A stretch of 64,000 nt of DNA from Viola odorata (lineage: Eukaryota > Streptophyta > Magnoliopsida > Malpighiales > Violaceae): NCBI GenBank assembly GCA_963691705.1, contig OY829542.1:51005002-51069001 (forward strand). Reading direction: 5' to 3'. This document shows positions 46,254-58,084 of the stretch, piece by piece. The stretch's first letter is position 1. Each line of letters opens with the position of its first letter. The notes beneath the pieces were generated by a model. The model ran no database searches. It saw only the letters and a program-made list of their open reading frames with translations, and had not been told where the DNA came from. The position numbers and the translations under genes were made by a program.

Positions 46254-48634
46254 CTTCGAAGCGAAGAACTTAATCTCCACGTTAAAAAGATTCAACCAAT
46301 TCCTAACCTATTCGATCTTTTTGCTTCTTTGATTAGCGTAATTTCTCTTAAAATTCTTGATCTTTTCATGTTTTTTGATGGCAAGTGGCGGCTCATCATC
46401 CTCACTCGCTCCCGGTTTCCGATTTCATCCAGCCGATGAAGAACTCGTTCGTTACTACCTTAAGTGGAAGATCACCAACAAGCCGTTCCGGTTTGACGCC
46501 ATCTCCGTCACCGATATTTAAAATTCCGAACCATGGGATCTCCCTGGTATGTTGTTAGTGATTGTTTGTGTGGTAAGGTTTTGCGGCTTCGTAATTTTTA
46601 TGTTCTTTCTTTTTTGGGTATTTTAGGGAAGGCGAAGCTGAAGAGTAGAGATTTGGAATAGTATTTCTTCAGTTTGTTGGATAAGTATGGATCCAAGACG
46701 AATCGGGCCACTGAAAAAGGATATTGGAAGACTACTGGTAAGGACCGGCCGATCAAGCGTAATTCCCATACTCTTGGGATGAAGAAATCCTTGGTTTATC
46801 ACTGTGGACGGGTTCCACGTGGGGAACGCATCAATTGGGTTATGCACGAGTACCGCCTTGTGGATGAGCAGCTAGAAAAAACTGGGATTTCTCAAGTACA
46901 TCTCTTCTTTCTAACTAAGATTGGTAGGTATCTACTTGAAAGATAATGCTTGAAGTAGTCACAAATTTCTTGGATAATTTTGTGTTATTGGTGGAATAGT
47001 TTGTTAGTCTTCGTTTCCCATTGTGTAAACGAGCCACATTATTAGTGAACTTACTTTGTCGAACATTTGATATTTGCTTGTTACTCTAGTCGTGGAGGAA
47101 GAGTAATGTTTTTTTGATGCTGTAGAGGAATTCAGGTGTTAACTTAATATAGTCAAGGTGGGGCAATCACATGATCATGCTACAGTTATTGGCCTAGTCA
47201 AATTGGGGAAATTAGGCTTTTCCGTATTGTTGCAGAAATTAGTAGAACAGGTCTAGCAGTTTGGTTTTATTTCATTCTCCCTGAGCTGGTTTGCTAATAT
47301 TTTTATTTGTTTATTTGGGTTGGGATGGGATGGGGTGTGAAGGATGCATTTGTGGTGTGTAGGGTGTTCCAGAAAAGTGGTATGGGGGAAAAGAATGGGG
47401 AGTGGTATGGTGATCATTTGTTGAGGAGGAATGGGAAGATGATGAAGAGAAGGTGGCTATGTTGCTTAGTGGGGAAACAGAAGCAGTGGCAGAAGAGGTT
47501 GCTGTTGGTGATGATGCACACGTTCAAGCCATTGACTTTGACCAGGTTTGTATTTATATTAGTGTTGATACTAAATGCAGGTCTCTACCTGGTTGTAAAA
47601 TGTTAGGAAGGTCTTATTAAGCTATGAGTAATGGGTAACTGAGTAAATTTGTATGAACTTATTCTTGTTCATACTCATGCAGAGCGAACTGTTCTCTCTT
47701 TAACTCTTATTGATTTGTTCTCTTGGACTTTTAAAGTTCCATGGTCAGGAGTCATGACTGAACACGGCATAGAAGTACGATGCAGTTAGACCTTTAGCTT
47801 ATTGAGAAGTATGTGCTAGATGTATTTATAATACAAAAGGAATTCATTACCCAACTGATTCTAAGGGAAATTGGCAAGGCTTGAGCAAAGGGAATTGAAC
47901 ACAAGACACATTTCTAGGACAGTCTCAGTCTAGGGATGTGCCTATAGTTTAAGGCTCCTAGAGCTCAGTCTTTGAAGCTGCTTGGAGTGGTGACAGAGAT
48001 GCTCCTTTTATTTTTATTGTAGTTAGTGGTGAGAAGTTCAATATATGCGAGTGGTATAATGTATGCCTGCAAAATCAAATAATTTTTTTGAAATGTTTAT
48101 TTGATTTTATTTTATAAAATTAAAAAATAAAATTGAAAAAATTACCAATGATCGGAAGAAAACTCTTTTTTCATAGTCTTGGAAAACAGTTACTTTAGAT
48201 GTTCTTGCTGTTGTGGCAAGTTCTGCTGTATTTGCACATGCATTCATTTTTTTGAGGAAGGAAGCTCATCCTATCCATCCTTCTTTTGTCAGCGTGTCAG
48301 GTGTTTAGGTTATGAGTATGTGTCACATACAAAGTTAGTCAAACAATGGTGTGCTTAGGTTTTGTATCATGCTTTCTGTTGTCTGTCGTGCTGTTGTATT
48401 CCCTTTCATCCAAACATAATGACAATCCTTAGTCCAGTTTTTTGATTGACCGGCACCTTATACAGTCCAATATTGCACTGTATTGTTGTATGAATAGTAT
48501 TCAGTCCCACTCACCATTAGTTTTTGCACATCATCCTTCCTTAATTGGTAGTTTGTTTGTGTTTCTAATGACTGCGCATCATCTAGCCTTTCACCCATAG
48601 AATTATCAAGTTTCTCAAGTTTTGAGTTTTTGGC

Positions 48635-49027
48635 AGTCTTGATACTGCAATGGTATATGGAGATGGTTCCCTTCCGCTGAACTACTACCATGGGGAGACA
48701 AGCAACTATGTGGAGCAGTTGGAAAACATCACTGAAGATGATCAAAATCCCATGATAGGTGGTGGCGAAGATCAGTATGGTTCAGATCTGCCAGAAAGCC
48801 AAAACTTGAACCAGTCTGGGCAATATGAGGTGAACGCACAGAGTCTTGATACTGCAATGGGATGTGGAGATGCTCCCCTTCCGCTGAACTACTACCATGG
48901 GGAGACAAGCAACTATGTGGAGCAAGATGATCAAAATCCCATGATAGGTGGTGGCGAAGATCAGTATGGTTCAGATCTGCCAGAAAGCCAAAACTTGTAC
49001 CAGTCTGGGCAATATGAGGTGAACGCA
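48635..49027 (+). repeat. tandem duplication of about 207 bp in the NAC activation region
   Basis: AGTCTTGATACTGCAATGG starts at 48635 and again at 48842. Each unit encodes a segment from SLDTAM through LPLNYYHGETSNYVEQ to SGQYEVNA. The second unit lacks about 21 bases (the LENITED codons) but stays in frame. Confidence 0.9.
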
Positions 49028-49720
49028 AAAGCAATTAAAGATGAAAATGTTGCTGATCCGGGTGTTAGTGTGAATAATGTTGATGGATCATACTTGCTTG
49101 ATGAGACATACTTTAATGCTACTGATAATCCTTCATTCAGTGAAGGATTGTTTTTGGATGCTAACGATTTTTCAAGTCCTGTGGAGCCAGAATCTACTGG
49201 AGATCCCTCTGGTTATGACATGGTTGATGAGTATCTAAACTTCTTTGATACTAGTGATGATTTTACTTTTGATTTCTCTGAAATTTTGGGCAGCGAAAAT
49301 GCTGTTTCTGACCAAGAACGCCCATCACAGAACGTAAGTTCTCGCATCATGGCTCCTATGTCATGGCTGCATTTGTTCTTCCATTCATAAGGAATTATAC
49401 ACAACTACACATCAATTAAGTTGTTACTTGTTGCCTATCAGGATACAAAGGAAGGAGCTGAAGGAGTGACAGAGGGAGTCCAGACTAACATTTTTACCGA
49501 CACATCCTCCTCAAAGTAGAAGCCTGACGTCTTCAAATGTGATTTTGGTAAACTCTTTTCTGAGCTCATGCCATGTTGTTAGTCTGCTTAGGGTTTCTTT
49601 TTTCCCCCTCCCCCTTCAGAGTTTAGGGTGTAATATGTGGACTATGAGTTCAGTCAGGCTCAGTTATTTGGTCATGAGTTGTGCTTCCTGACTTCTGTTT
49701 ATGTGGCTTACTCCCTTCTG

Positions 49721-49780
49721 TGTCATCTGTTTTTTTCCAGATTACAAGTGTGTCATCTGTTTTTTTCCAGATCACAAGTA
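49721..49780 (+). repeat. 30-bp tandem duplication containing a 3' splice site
   Basis: TGTCATCTGTTTTTTTCCAG followed by AT(T/C)ACAAGT(G/A) occurs at 49721-49750 and 49751-49780. Both copies end in a usable acceptor. As the period is 30 bases, either keeps the same frame in the last NAC exon. Confidence 0.9.
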
Positions 49781-50046
49781 TCCATTCATCAAGCAGGCGA
49801 GTCACATGTTGGGAAGCTTTTCTGCACCCCCTGCATTTGCGTCCGAGTTTCCTAGGAAGGAGGCAGCTCTGGCCCTGGCTAGCAAATGGAATAGACTGGT
49901 CATGTGGCAAGAACGGGAATGTCAATGTTATCGTCGTCTCTTTTGGCTTATTCCAAGGCGATACGAGTCACATCAGTTCTAGTATGGTGTCGCGTGGCTG
50001 GCTTTGTTTGATGTTCACCACGTTGAGTTTTCTGATAGCTGGTTAG

Positions 50047-51541
50047 GTTATTCCCTTGTAGGTTGATTAGCGAAACTTGAAAGACAACTGTTATGCATTT
50101 CATACTTGAGAATGTTTCAGCCTAGTCTTATTGGGAAAAGAAGAAGAAGGATGTCATGTTGATGAATGTAATGGATCGGTATGGTTACAACTTTTGTTTT
50201 AGCTAGCTTAGTTGTTTCTGTTGCTTTCCTTCGGATTTAAATAGAAGAATGTTAAAAAAAAAAAACAGCAGTCATTTGATGATGAAAAACATAATTTATT
50301 CACCAGACTATGCATATAGTTGAGTTATTTATACTAACAAAAAAAAATCAATCATTTCATGCTATGCATATAGTTGAGTTGTACTCACAAAAAAATCAAT
50401 CTTTTTACAAATTATTTTTGCAACAAACCTTTAGTTGTAATGTATATATTAAACTTTATTTTATTTTTTCTTTCACCGTAAGTTTAGTAGTAAATATTAT
50501 TTTTCCATTCGCATAGATTGCTACCATAGATTGCAGTTCATTTTTTTCCATTTATTTTTCTCATCTTCATTGTTCATTTATTATTATATTTTTCTAACAT
50601 ATTTTCATTTATTATTTCTTTAATTCTTCACTTACGGTTTTTTGGTATACACTTATTAATTTTTTTCTTTTGATTTGAAGTGTAATGTAATTGGATGAAT
50701 TTAAATTTTTTGGTATAGAATTTTCTTAGTTAATTTGTTGATTTTAAGTAGTTAAATTTAGATGATTAAATTTTATTTTTATTTTGCTATTTTATAATTT
50801 TTGGGGGTTACGACTTCGGTGTTTTATGAGATTTATTTTAAAATTGTTTTATGTTTTCAAAAGATAAAATTGAATTCACGTTTATTTTAACTTTTTTAGA
50901 GAATTTCTTTAAAAAATACAAAATAGTATCTTTTATGTTGGAATTTAAAGTGTCTTAAATTTTCTATATAAATGCCTTTACTCATAAAAAGTTCTAGGAA
51001 ACATTAGAATAATAAACAATTTTATTATAGAATCATTCTTATTAATTTTAGAAACTAAGTTTTGCGCATTATGTTTTTAACATTAGAAGAATTAAAAATT
51101 GATCACAAACACGTAAAAATAATTCTTCTAATATCAAGACACCAATTTATATGTCACGGCGTAATACAAAATTTGCATCATTTTAGTGTTTCATATGGTT
51201 TAAAGAACCACTTCTGCAAACAAAACTCTAATATACACAGTGGATTTAATTATCATATAAGCAAAGATGCAAATAAGTATGAGAAAGTTGAAACTTGTAT
51301 GTAAAAAAATAAATGGAATACGTATACGAGGAGTTTTGATAGGGATGAAAGTGTTGCAATACCGATCTCATAACCTGCGCAAGTGACAAAACTGATTAGT
51401 TCGCTCGAAAAAGAATACGTTAGGAAAATTCAATATTAAAACCACAGTTAATAAAAACCGGAGGGAGTACTTTATAGAAAAGGTTGTGACTAAAAAATTA
51501 AAAGTAAGTTTTTAAAATAATTACCTTAAAGAAATTCATTA
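50047..51541. other. AT-rich intergenic region
   Basis: No gene recognised. CCGGAGGGAGTA at about 51458-51470 looks like one end of a Stowaway-type element whose partner was not found. Confidence 0.5.
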
Positions 51542-52349
51542 AATGGTGTCGTGCCCCGAAAATTAAAAATTCGCGAGTGTGCAACGAAATTTGAGACCTT
51601 CAGATGTTCGGCGTAAAAGGACGCCTCGCAGCATGCAATGAAGTCGCCACCCTAATTTGGTTGCTAGGCTTAGGGAACCCTAATCGTCATGGCATAGGAA
51701 ATATAATAAGTAAAAAACTAAAGGCACAAAAAAAAGGGGTCTGGACCCCAAACAAAGGTTCGGGGTCGTATTATGGTCTCGGGAAGGTGTTAGGCACCCT
51801 AGACACATCCGAAAACGGTTACCGGTTGATGAGAGAGGTGTTTAAAAAGGTGTTTGAGAAATGCGTTTTGAAAAAGGGGGCCCTTAGAGGAATCGTCACT
51901 TTAGTCTTTTTTATGATCGTGATGGGACTGAATTTTCCGTAAGACTGAATGAGCGCCCTCTTTTTTCATCATCGGGCCATGCATGATTAACCTAATTACT
52001 ACGTGATTCTAACATGGATTGCTAACAGAGTACCAATTTAAATGATAGGTTTTTGAAGTGAAAAAAAAACTGAAGTGGGATCGAAAGTCCCCATGTACAT
52101 GCAGTCAATACAAGCAAGAATTTGAAATCAGATGAACATAGTATTTTAAGCACGTCTTTAAACACGTTGTTCATGTGGGTTGATTTTAATTCTAGCAGTT
52201 CTATATATCATGCATACAATTGATATTTGCAGAAAGCATCGAATAAATAAAAAGGACTTGTGAGGCGTACTTTCGAGCGAAGCTTGAAATTAACCTACAA
52301 AACGAGAGTGTTAGTGATAGCTTGAGAGATAACTGAGCAATGAAAATTT

Positions 52350-52995
52350 TAAATGACAATTGATTGCACACGTAAAATGATGGATTGTACGCATACGAGA
52401 ATTAAATGCTGAGCTTGATGAGTGCATGAAAATAAATGACGACAATTGATTGCATGCGAGAAATGACGAATTTTACGCATACGAAAATGAAATACCGAGT
52501 TGATTGCGTGCGAAAAATGATTGATTTTAAGCACATGAGAATTTAAATGCTGTGTTGATTGCATGCGAAAAATGATTGATTTTACGCATACGAGAATTTA
52601 AATGCTAGGTTGATTGCATGCGAAAAATGATTGATTTTACGCATACGAGAATTTAAATGCTGGGTTGATTGTATGCGAAAAATGATGGATTTTACGCATA
52701 CGAAAATGAAATGCTGTTTTGATTTGCATGCGAAAAATGATGGATTTTACGCATACGAGAATTTAAGTGCTAGGTTGATTGCATGCGAAAAATGATGGAT
52801 TTTACGCATACGAGAATTTAAATGCTGGGTTGATTGCATGCGATAAATGATGGATTTTACGCATACGAAAATGAAATGCTGTTTTGATTGCATGCGAAAA
52901 ATGATGGATTTTACGCATACGAGAATTTAAGTGCTAGGTTGATTGCATGCGAAAAATGATTGATTTTACGCATACGAGAATTTAAATGTTGTTTT
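52350..52995. repeat. 55-bp tandem repeat array inside the solo LTR
   Basis: About eleven head-to-tail copies of a unit starting GATTGCATGCGAAAAATGAT and containing TTTTACGCATACGAGAATTT. Copies differ at a few sites, and two sub-variants alternate (ends ATGCTGGGTT versus ATGCTGTTTT). The left copies are the most diverged. Confidence 0.88.
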
Positions 52996-53129
52996 GATAA
53001 GTGCAGAAAAATTAAATGCTATTGGCGATTTACAGGGAAGAAGAAAAAAAAAAGTTTAATGATTTGCAGAAAATAAAACAGATTGATAATGTAGAGAATG
53101 GACAGTTAGATATTTGCGGAAAATAAACA

Positions 53130-53745
53130 GTTGATATTGCGACCGACCATGTAGGCGGTATTGAATTTAAATTGCTGAAATTTAAAGTGCGAAAAAGTAA
53201 AGTGCGGAAAATTAAAGTGCGGAAAAGTAAACAGTTGATAATTTGCGGAAGGATTTCCAGCAGTTTTGCGAAAAATTAAAGCAGTTGATATTGCAGAAAA
53301 TAAACAGTTGATATTGCGACCGACCATGTAGGCGGTATTGAATTTAAATTGCTGAAAGTAAATTGCTGAAATTTAAAGTGCGGAAAAGTAAACAGTTGAT
53401 AATTTGGGGAAGGATTTCCAGCAGTGTGCGAAAAATTAAAGCAGTTGAATATTTACGAAAATTAAAATGTGACCGACCATATAGGCGGTATTGAATTTAA
53501 ATTGCTGAAAGTAAATTGCTGGAATTTAAAGTGCGGAAAATTAAACAGTTGATAAGTGCGACCGACCATGTAGGCGGTATTGAATTTAAATTGCCGAAAG
53601 TAAATTGCGGAAAATTAAAGTGCGAAAAATTAAACAGTTGATAATTTGCGGAAGGATTTCCAGCAGTTTTGCGAAAAATTAAAGCAGTTGAATATTTACG
53701 AAAATTAAAAAGCGACCGACCATATAGGCGGTATATTAAATGACT
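53130..53745. repeat. second, compound tandem repeat block of the solo LTR
   Basis: Four to five imperfect units built from GCGACCGACCATGTAGGCGG, then GTATTGAATTTAAATTGCTG, then AAAGTGCGGAAAA- and GATTTCCAGCAGTTTTGCG-type pieces. Units vary in length, consistent with unequal exchange. Confidence 0.8.
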
Positions 53746-54401
53746 GAAATTAAACGGTTAGATATAAATGACTGAGGTTAGATAACAATAAATATTACGA
53801 TAAAGAATGAGCAATTCATGCGTAAAAACAATTCACGAACCAACTTGATAAAATATGCATACGAATTAAATTAAACATTACATACGAGCATGAAATGAAA
53901 TGATGTTAAAAACGACTCGAATGCTTGACGAAAATTATTTTGGGCCGGGCCCGCATGCTGAATTTAATGAAAAATGGGCTAGGAATAAATTCTAGCCCAT
54001 GACCACTATTTAAAAGGAAAGATGGGCTGCATTGTTGAAACAAAAGGAAGGGAAGGGGACGGATGGGCTTGGCTTAAGCCAAGGCCCATCCGGGTATTTT
54101 AAAACAAAGGACAAGGGACGGGCTCGGCCCGTCACCTTCCTTGCCAAGAACAGCAGCCATGGCTGCTGCGTTCTTCTTCTTCCTTGCGCCGGCGTTACTG
54201 CCGGCGGCAAAGGAGGAGCTCCGGCCACCCAAACTCAAGAAAAACAGCCTTGATTCCTTTTCTTTTCTTTCGTTCGTGTTGAGGATGAGGGTACGGCAAC
54301 CGTGTGTATTTTCGTGTGTGACTTGGCTAGGAGAACGGAGAGGGAGTAGTGTGGTTTTTTTGGCAAAAAATCCGGACTCTTTTGCTCGAAGGATGGCTTG
54401 C

Positions 54402-54409
54402 TATTTATA
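54402..54409 (-). promoter_or_regulatory. TATA box of the large LTR
   Basis: TATAAATA on the minus strand, followed by AGCAAG. Position and strand agree with transcription toward the missing body of the element. Confidence 0.5.
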
Positions 54410-54597
54410 GGCAAAATCGCGTGGGAGTAGGGACGCCGGAGCTGCGCGTGGTGGCCGGCTGGTCACGGTGGCAAGGCTAGGGGGAGGCGTGATGATGGCG
54501 GAGGGCTAGGGGCTAGGGAGCAGTTGGCTCGGGCGAGGACTTCGGTCACTTCCCTCGTGCGTGCACTGTGCATGTGCATTATGCACATTAAATCAAG

Positions 54598-54643
54598 GGC
54601 CATTGATCTGGTTGACTTTCCTTGGTTGACCAGATCAATGGCC
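54598..54643. repeat. perfect 15-bp inverted repeat (hairpin) in the LTR
   Basis: GGCCATTGATCTGGT (54598-54612) and its exact complement ACCAGATCAATGGCC (54629-54643) are separated by 16 bases. Confidence 0.85.
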
Positions 54644-56142
54644 ATGATCAAATGGCCTTTCATCTGATTTAAATGGCCTCGAGCCGGTTCCCGTGACCAA
54701 ACGTTCTGACTTTTCGAGCCGAAGGTACCGTCGCGTAGAGAAAAATACGACGGGTTTAACCGTCTACAACGAATGACGAGAATTTTTCGTTTAACGTGTT
54801 TATTTTTGCGTTCAAAAACGTGAAACGTTTGAACGGAAAAATAAAGACGTTACGCCGAAAATTACACGAAACGCTGTAGACCGTTGCGAGCAGAAAAAAA
54901 TCTAGCAACTAGTTGATGGAAAACATTTTAAAGTTGAGCTATTGTCCGAGCAGACTTACTCGGGTCCAATAAAAGCTCGAATGAAAATAATAATAAAATA
55001 ATAAAAATACTAAAAAATGCGCTAAAACATAAAAAATCCTAAAAATCATGAGATGACCTAAAACGAAGAAAAAACTAGCAAACGACTGCCGGATAGTAAA
55101 AAATGTGACTTTTAAGGCTAAAAATAATAATAATAATAATAATGAAAATACATGCCGAAAAATTAAAAATGCGATTTCGAAAGCTGACGATGCTAACGAT
55201 AATGCAAAAATGCAACAAAATACCTAAAAATGCTAGTGACAGTAAACCAACTGAAAATGACTGTAAATTAAGTAAATAACAGAAATGCTAAAATTAAATA
55301 AAAATGGCGTCAAAATTCGGGTATCAACAAATGGTAATGTCGTAATACTTTTGAAAATATATGTTAAGTTGAAATATAAGAAAAAAATCTAAAAAAATAA
55401 TATATTTTACAGTCAGAATCATTGTATAAAATGATAAGTTCATTATTTTTATATATGGAAGTTATCTGTTAAGTTAAATTATTTTATTGTTTCTAATTTT
55501 CTATTACTTTTTAAAAAAATGTTTATTTTATTTTATTTAGTTTTACTAAGTGATAAAAAGTAGTAAAAATATGATAAAAAAAATTAAAACGAAATATTGT
55601 CACTCACAATACACACTTTGTTGTTTCCAAAAGAAGGTTAAATTTTCATATCTTGAGAAAAAAATCCATGTTCAAGTCGTAATAATTATAATATAGTTTA
55701 CTATTCAAACTGAAATGGTTAGCGAATTTCACAAACGATTGTAATTTGATGACAAATTCATGAGTTGGAGCCAGCGGAAGCTCTTTAACGAATGAGTTAA
55801 AAACGTACTATAAACATCTTTATGTGGAAAAGAGTAATATTGGAAGAAAACATATTATAGTAACATGACGAAATAATTAGGACTTCATCATCGGTAATAA
55901 TTTTATTAAAACGTTGTTAAAAATTGAAGAAAAATGATAAAATTAACATTTAGTTTTTTTAATTAATTATCTTAAAGTAATTCTCTAAAAATGTAGTGTA
56001 AAATAGTTAGAAAAATAAATAATAAGGTGAAAAAAAAATTGTATCTAAAGACAAATGAACAAAATATACTATAGTCACGGATATTATTGTATAAAATAAG
56101 AAGTTCATTATTGTTTCATTTTGGGCGACATCTAGATAAGTA

Positions 56143-56401
56143 TTCCCTCTGTCCCTCAATAAATGTCTTTCTCGCATCCCAATATTCAGTAGGGAACGCA
56201 TATTGAGGAAGCCGGATGAGGTACTATTTAATCCCAAAAAAATCTGATTTTTTTTTGAACGTACGTTAATCCTCAACATACTTCCCAGAAAAAATTAGGA
56301 ACAAAATTGTCTCAAATAGGTCGTCTGCCGGCCGTTTTAAGATACGTGCCGAAACAGTAAAAGCAAAAGCTAAAACGACAATCATTGAGGGACGGAGGGA
56401 G
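56143..56401. mobile_element. Stowaway MITE, copy 2
   Basis: A 259-bp copy of the MITE at 18296-18555 in the same orientation, flanked by TA (56141-56142, 56402-56403). Its first base has changed from C to T. The shared interior includes TTTTGAACGTACGTTAATCC-like and GCCGGCCGTTTTAAGATACG segments. Confidence 0.92.
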
Positions 56402-56706
56402 TATTTTTCAATAAATAAATAGAGGGATTAGAATAACTATTTTTAGCAAAAATAGAGCTAAAAATGATATAGATTAACGGCGTTAGTAAAAGTTAAATGA
56501 TAAATTGGGGGCTCAGGTGCTAACGTGCGTAACGGAGTAAAAGTTGCCTGAGAATAAAAAAAAATCTATATTTTAATATATGATCAAGAAAATCTTTACA
56601 TCCATCCAGTAAGCAATCAAGCATCTGCTGAGAATAAAAAAAATGAATAAGTAAAGAGAAAAAAAAATACATAAAAAATTAAAAAAAGTAGTGAACACAG
56701 AGAAAT

Positions 56707-56710
<4 letters not shown>

Positions 56711-56753
<43 letters not shown>
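56711..56753. repeat. (AT)n microsatellite
   Basis: 43 bases of uninterrupted AT dinucleotide. Confidence 0.95.
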
Positions 56754-56756
<3 letters not shown>

Positions 56757-57366
56757 GTTTTACATTCTATATATTACTGATAAAGTTCTGTTGGAAGAAT
56801 AATTTGGAAAAGATTGTTAAATAAATTCTCAAATAATATTACAATGAGTTAGAATGTAAAACATTTAATTAAAATACAAATAAAAATAACAATCGCATAA
56901 ATATAAAAAGATATAAAATTAAAAAATGAGAGAAAATGTATATTACTAAAGTTATATGATACAGGAACAATTTTCAGTTTAGACCAAAAATGTTAGGGGC
57001 ATTTACATAAGTGATAAGTATCTTTCAATAAATAAACGTTAATAACTGTCGCTGCTTTAATTCACACGCTACTTTTCATGACCACACTCTCTACCCCTTG
57101 TTGCAAGTAAACCATTGACTCAAATCTCGCAAGAGTCTTTAGAGAAAGAACTTGCACGAAAGACTTCGAAGACTTGGAAAAAAGAGCTCAAGAAGTAGAA
57201 AAATGAGCAAGTTATGATCCGAAGTAAACCAACACATCCCAAAGTCATTTCAAGGTATTTTCTAGGGAGTTTTGTTTAAATCTACGAAGACTATTTTTTT
57301 TAAAAGAAAAAACAACTTTTGTTCCTATCATAGTCTCTGTCAGAGGAGCAATTTCTGCACAGCAAG

Positions 57367-57373
57367 TATAAAG
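57367..57373 (+). promoter_or_regulatory. TATA box of the LRR receptor-like gene
   Basis: TATAAAG 136 bp upstream of the ATG at 57503. Confidence 0.5.
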
Positions 57374-57502
57374 AGTACTAATCAAATAGCTAGCTTTTAA
57401 AGTGTTGCTTCTTCCCTGTACTCAAATCAGAAGCACTAGAAATAATACTACTGTACTAAAATCAAATAGCTTTTTAGCTTCTCCTGAAAAGTAGATATTG
57501 TA

Positions 57503-58084
57503 ATGAAAATATTGATGAGTATGAGCAGTACTACTATGTTCCTTTGGTTGTTTCTGGTGGTAGCAATGAGCTGCATTATTAATCTTGGTTGCTGCAGCTA
57601 TGGAGAAATCAACGGTGGGATGAACTGCAGAGAGAATGAGAGAGATGCTCTTTTGAAGATTAAGAATGGCCTCAATGATCCATCACACCGCCTTGCTTCT
57701 TGGTCAGTTGATGCTGCTGATCATGCTGCCGATTGCTGCAATTGGTATGGAGTTATGTGCGACAACACAACTGGTCATGTCCTTGAGCTTCAACTTCGCG
57801 GCTTTTATAATCATGAAGTTGTGCTTGACATTGACACAGTTGAGAACTTCTACACGAAAGAAAGGTCATCATCATTTGGAGGTAAAATCAGTCATTCTTT
57901 GCTCAATTTGACACATTTAAGATATTTGGACTTGAGCAACAATGTCTTTGAAGGAATTCAAATCCCCAAATTTCTAGCCTCAATGAAGAGCTTAAAATAC
58001 CTTAACCTCTCTCAATCTGAATTTGGAGGTCACAATCCGTATATCTCAAGTAGTGAGGATGAGGATGTGAGGCTTTCTGGTCAC
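57503..58084 (+). pseudogene. LRR receptor-like protein (EIX/Cf-type), truncated by a retrotransposon
   Basis: The first 194 codons of a leucine-rich-repeat receptor-like protein. Residues 1-32 are a signal peptide (FLWLFLVVAMSCIINLGCC). The cap domain follows with CRENERDALLKIKNGLNDPS, RLASW, CCNWYGVMC and TTGHVLELQL. The first LRRs include LLNLTHLRYLDLSNNVFEG and MKSLKYLNLSQSEFGG. Full members run to roughly 900-1000 residues with a transmembrane end and sense apoplastic ligands in immunity or development. Here the coding sequence stops at 58084, where an Athila-type LTR begins. The LTR's first bases, TGA, fall in frame and act as the stop. A short secreted product is possible but probably inactive. 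Confidence 0.9.

Larger units (their letters stand above)
46378..50046 (+). pseudogene. NAC transcription factor of the membrane-tethered (NTL) type, decayed
   Basis: Exons can be followed at 46378-46546, 46627-46895, 47343-47545, about 48637-49333, 49442-49547 and 49771-50046. The first three encode a NAC DNA-binding domain ([57 protein letters not shown]). The fourth is an acidic activation-like region, and the last ends in a hydrophobic segment (WLCLMFTTLSFLIAG) like the membrane anchor of NTL proteins such as NAC053/NAC078. Lesions are TAA at 46519-46521, TAG at 46659-46661, a missing base near 47430, TAG at 49517-49519 and a further frame change near 49890. With two stops inside the NAC domain, no functional factor can be made from this reading. 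Confidence 0.88.
51547..55329 (-). mobile_element. large solo LTR (about 3.8 kb) with AATGG target duplication
   Basis: On the minus strand the block starts TGTTGATACCCGAATTTTGA at 55329 and ends GGGGCACGACA at 51547, giving TG...CA ends. AATGG flanks it on both sides (51542-51546, 55330-55334). It has no gag or pol. A TATAAATA on the minus strand (54402-54409) fits an LTR promoter. Internal tandem repeats and an element end carrying phrases like GAAGGTGTTAGGCACCC are common in very long LTRs of the Tat/Ogre group, to which I tentatively assign it. Intact target copies indicate LTR-LTR recombination rather than truncation. Confidence 0.75.
55335..57366. other. AT-rich intergenic region holding a MITE and an AT microsatellite
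   Basis: Apart from the MITE (56143-56401) and the dinucleotide run (56711-56753), no feature is recognised. No coding frame is credible. Confidence 0.5.

Noticed and set aside
52350..52995. Regular repeats considered as a CRISPR array
   Set aside because: Units are contiguous 55-mers without unique spacers, in a plant LTR.
54141..54410. Plus-strand frame starting MAAAFFFFLAPALLPAAKEE
   Set aside because: Looks like a signal peptide but lies antisense within the solo LTR, without any recognisable mature domain.
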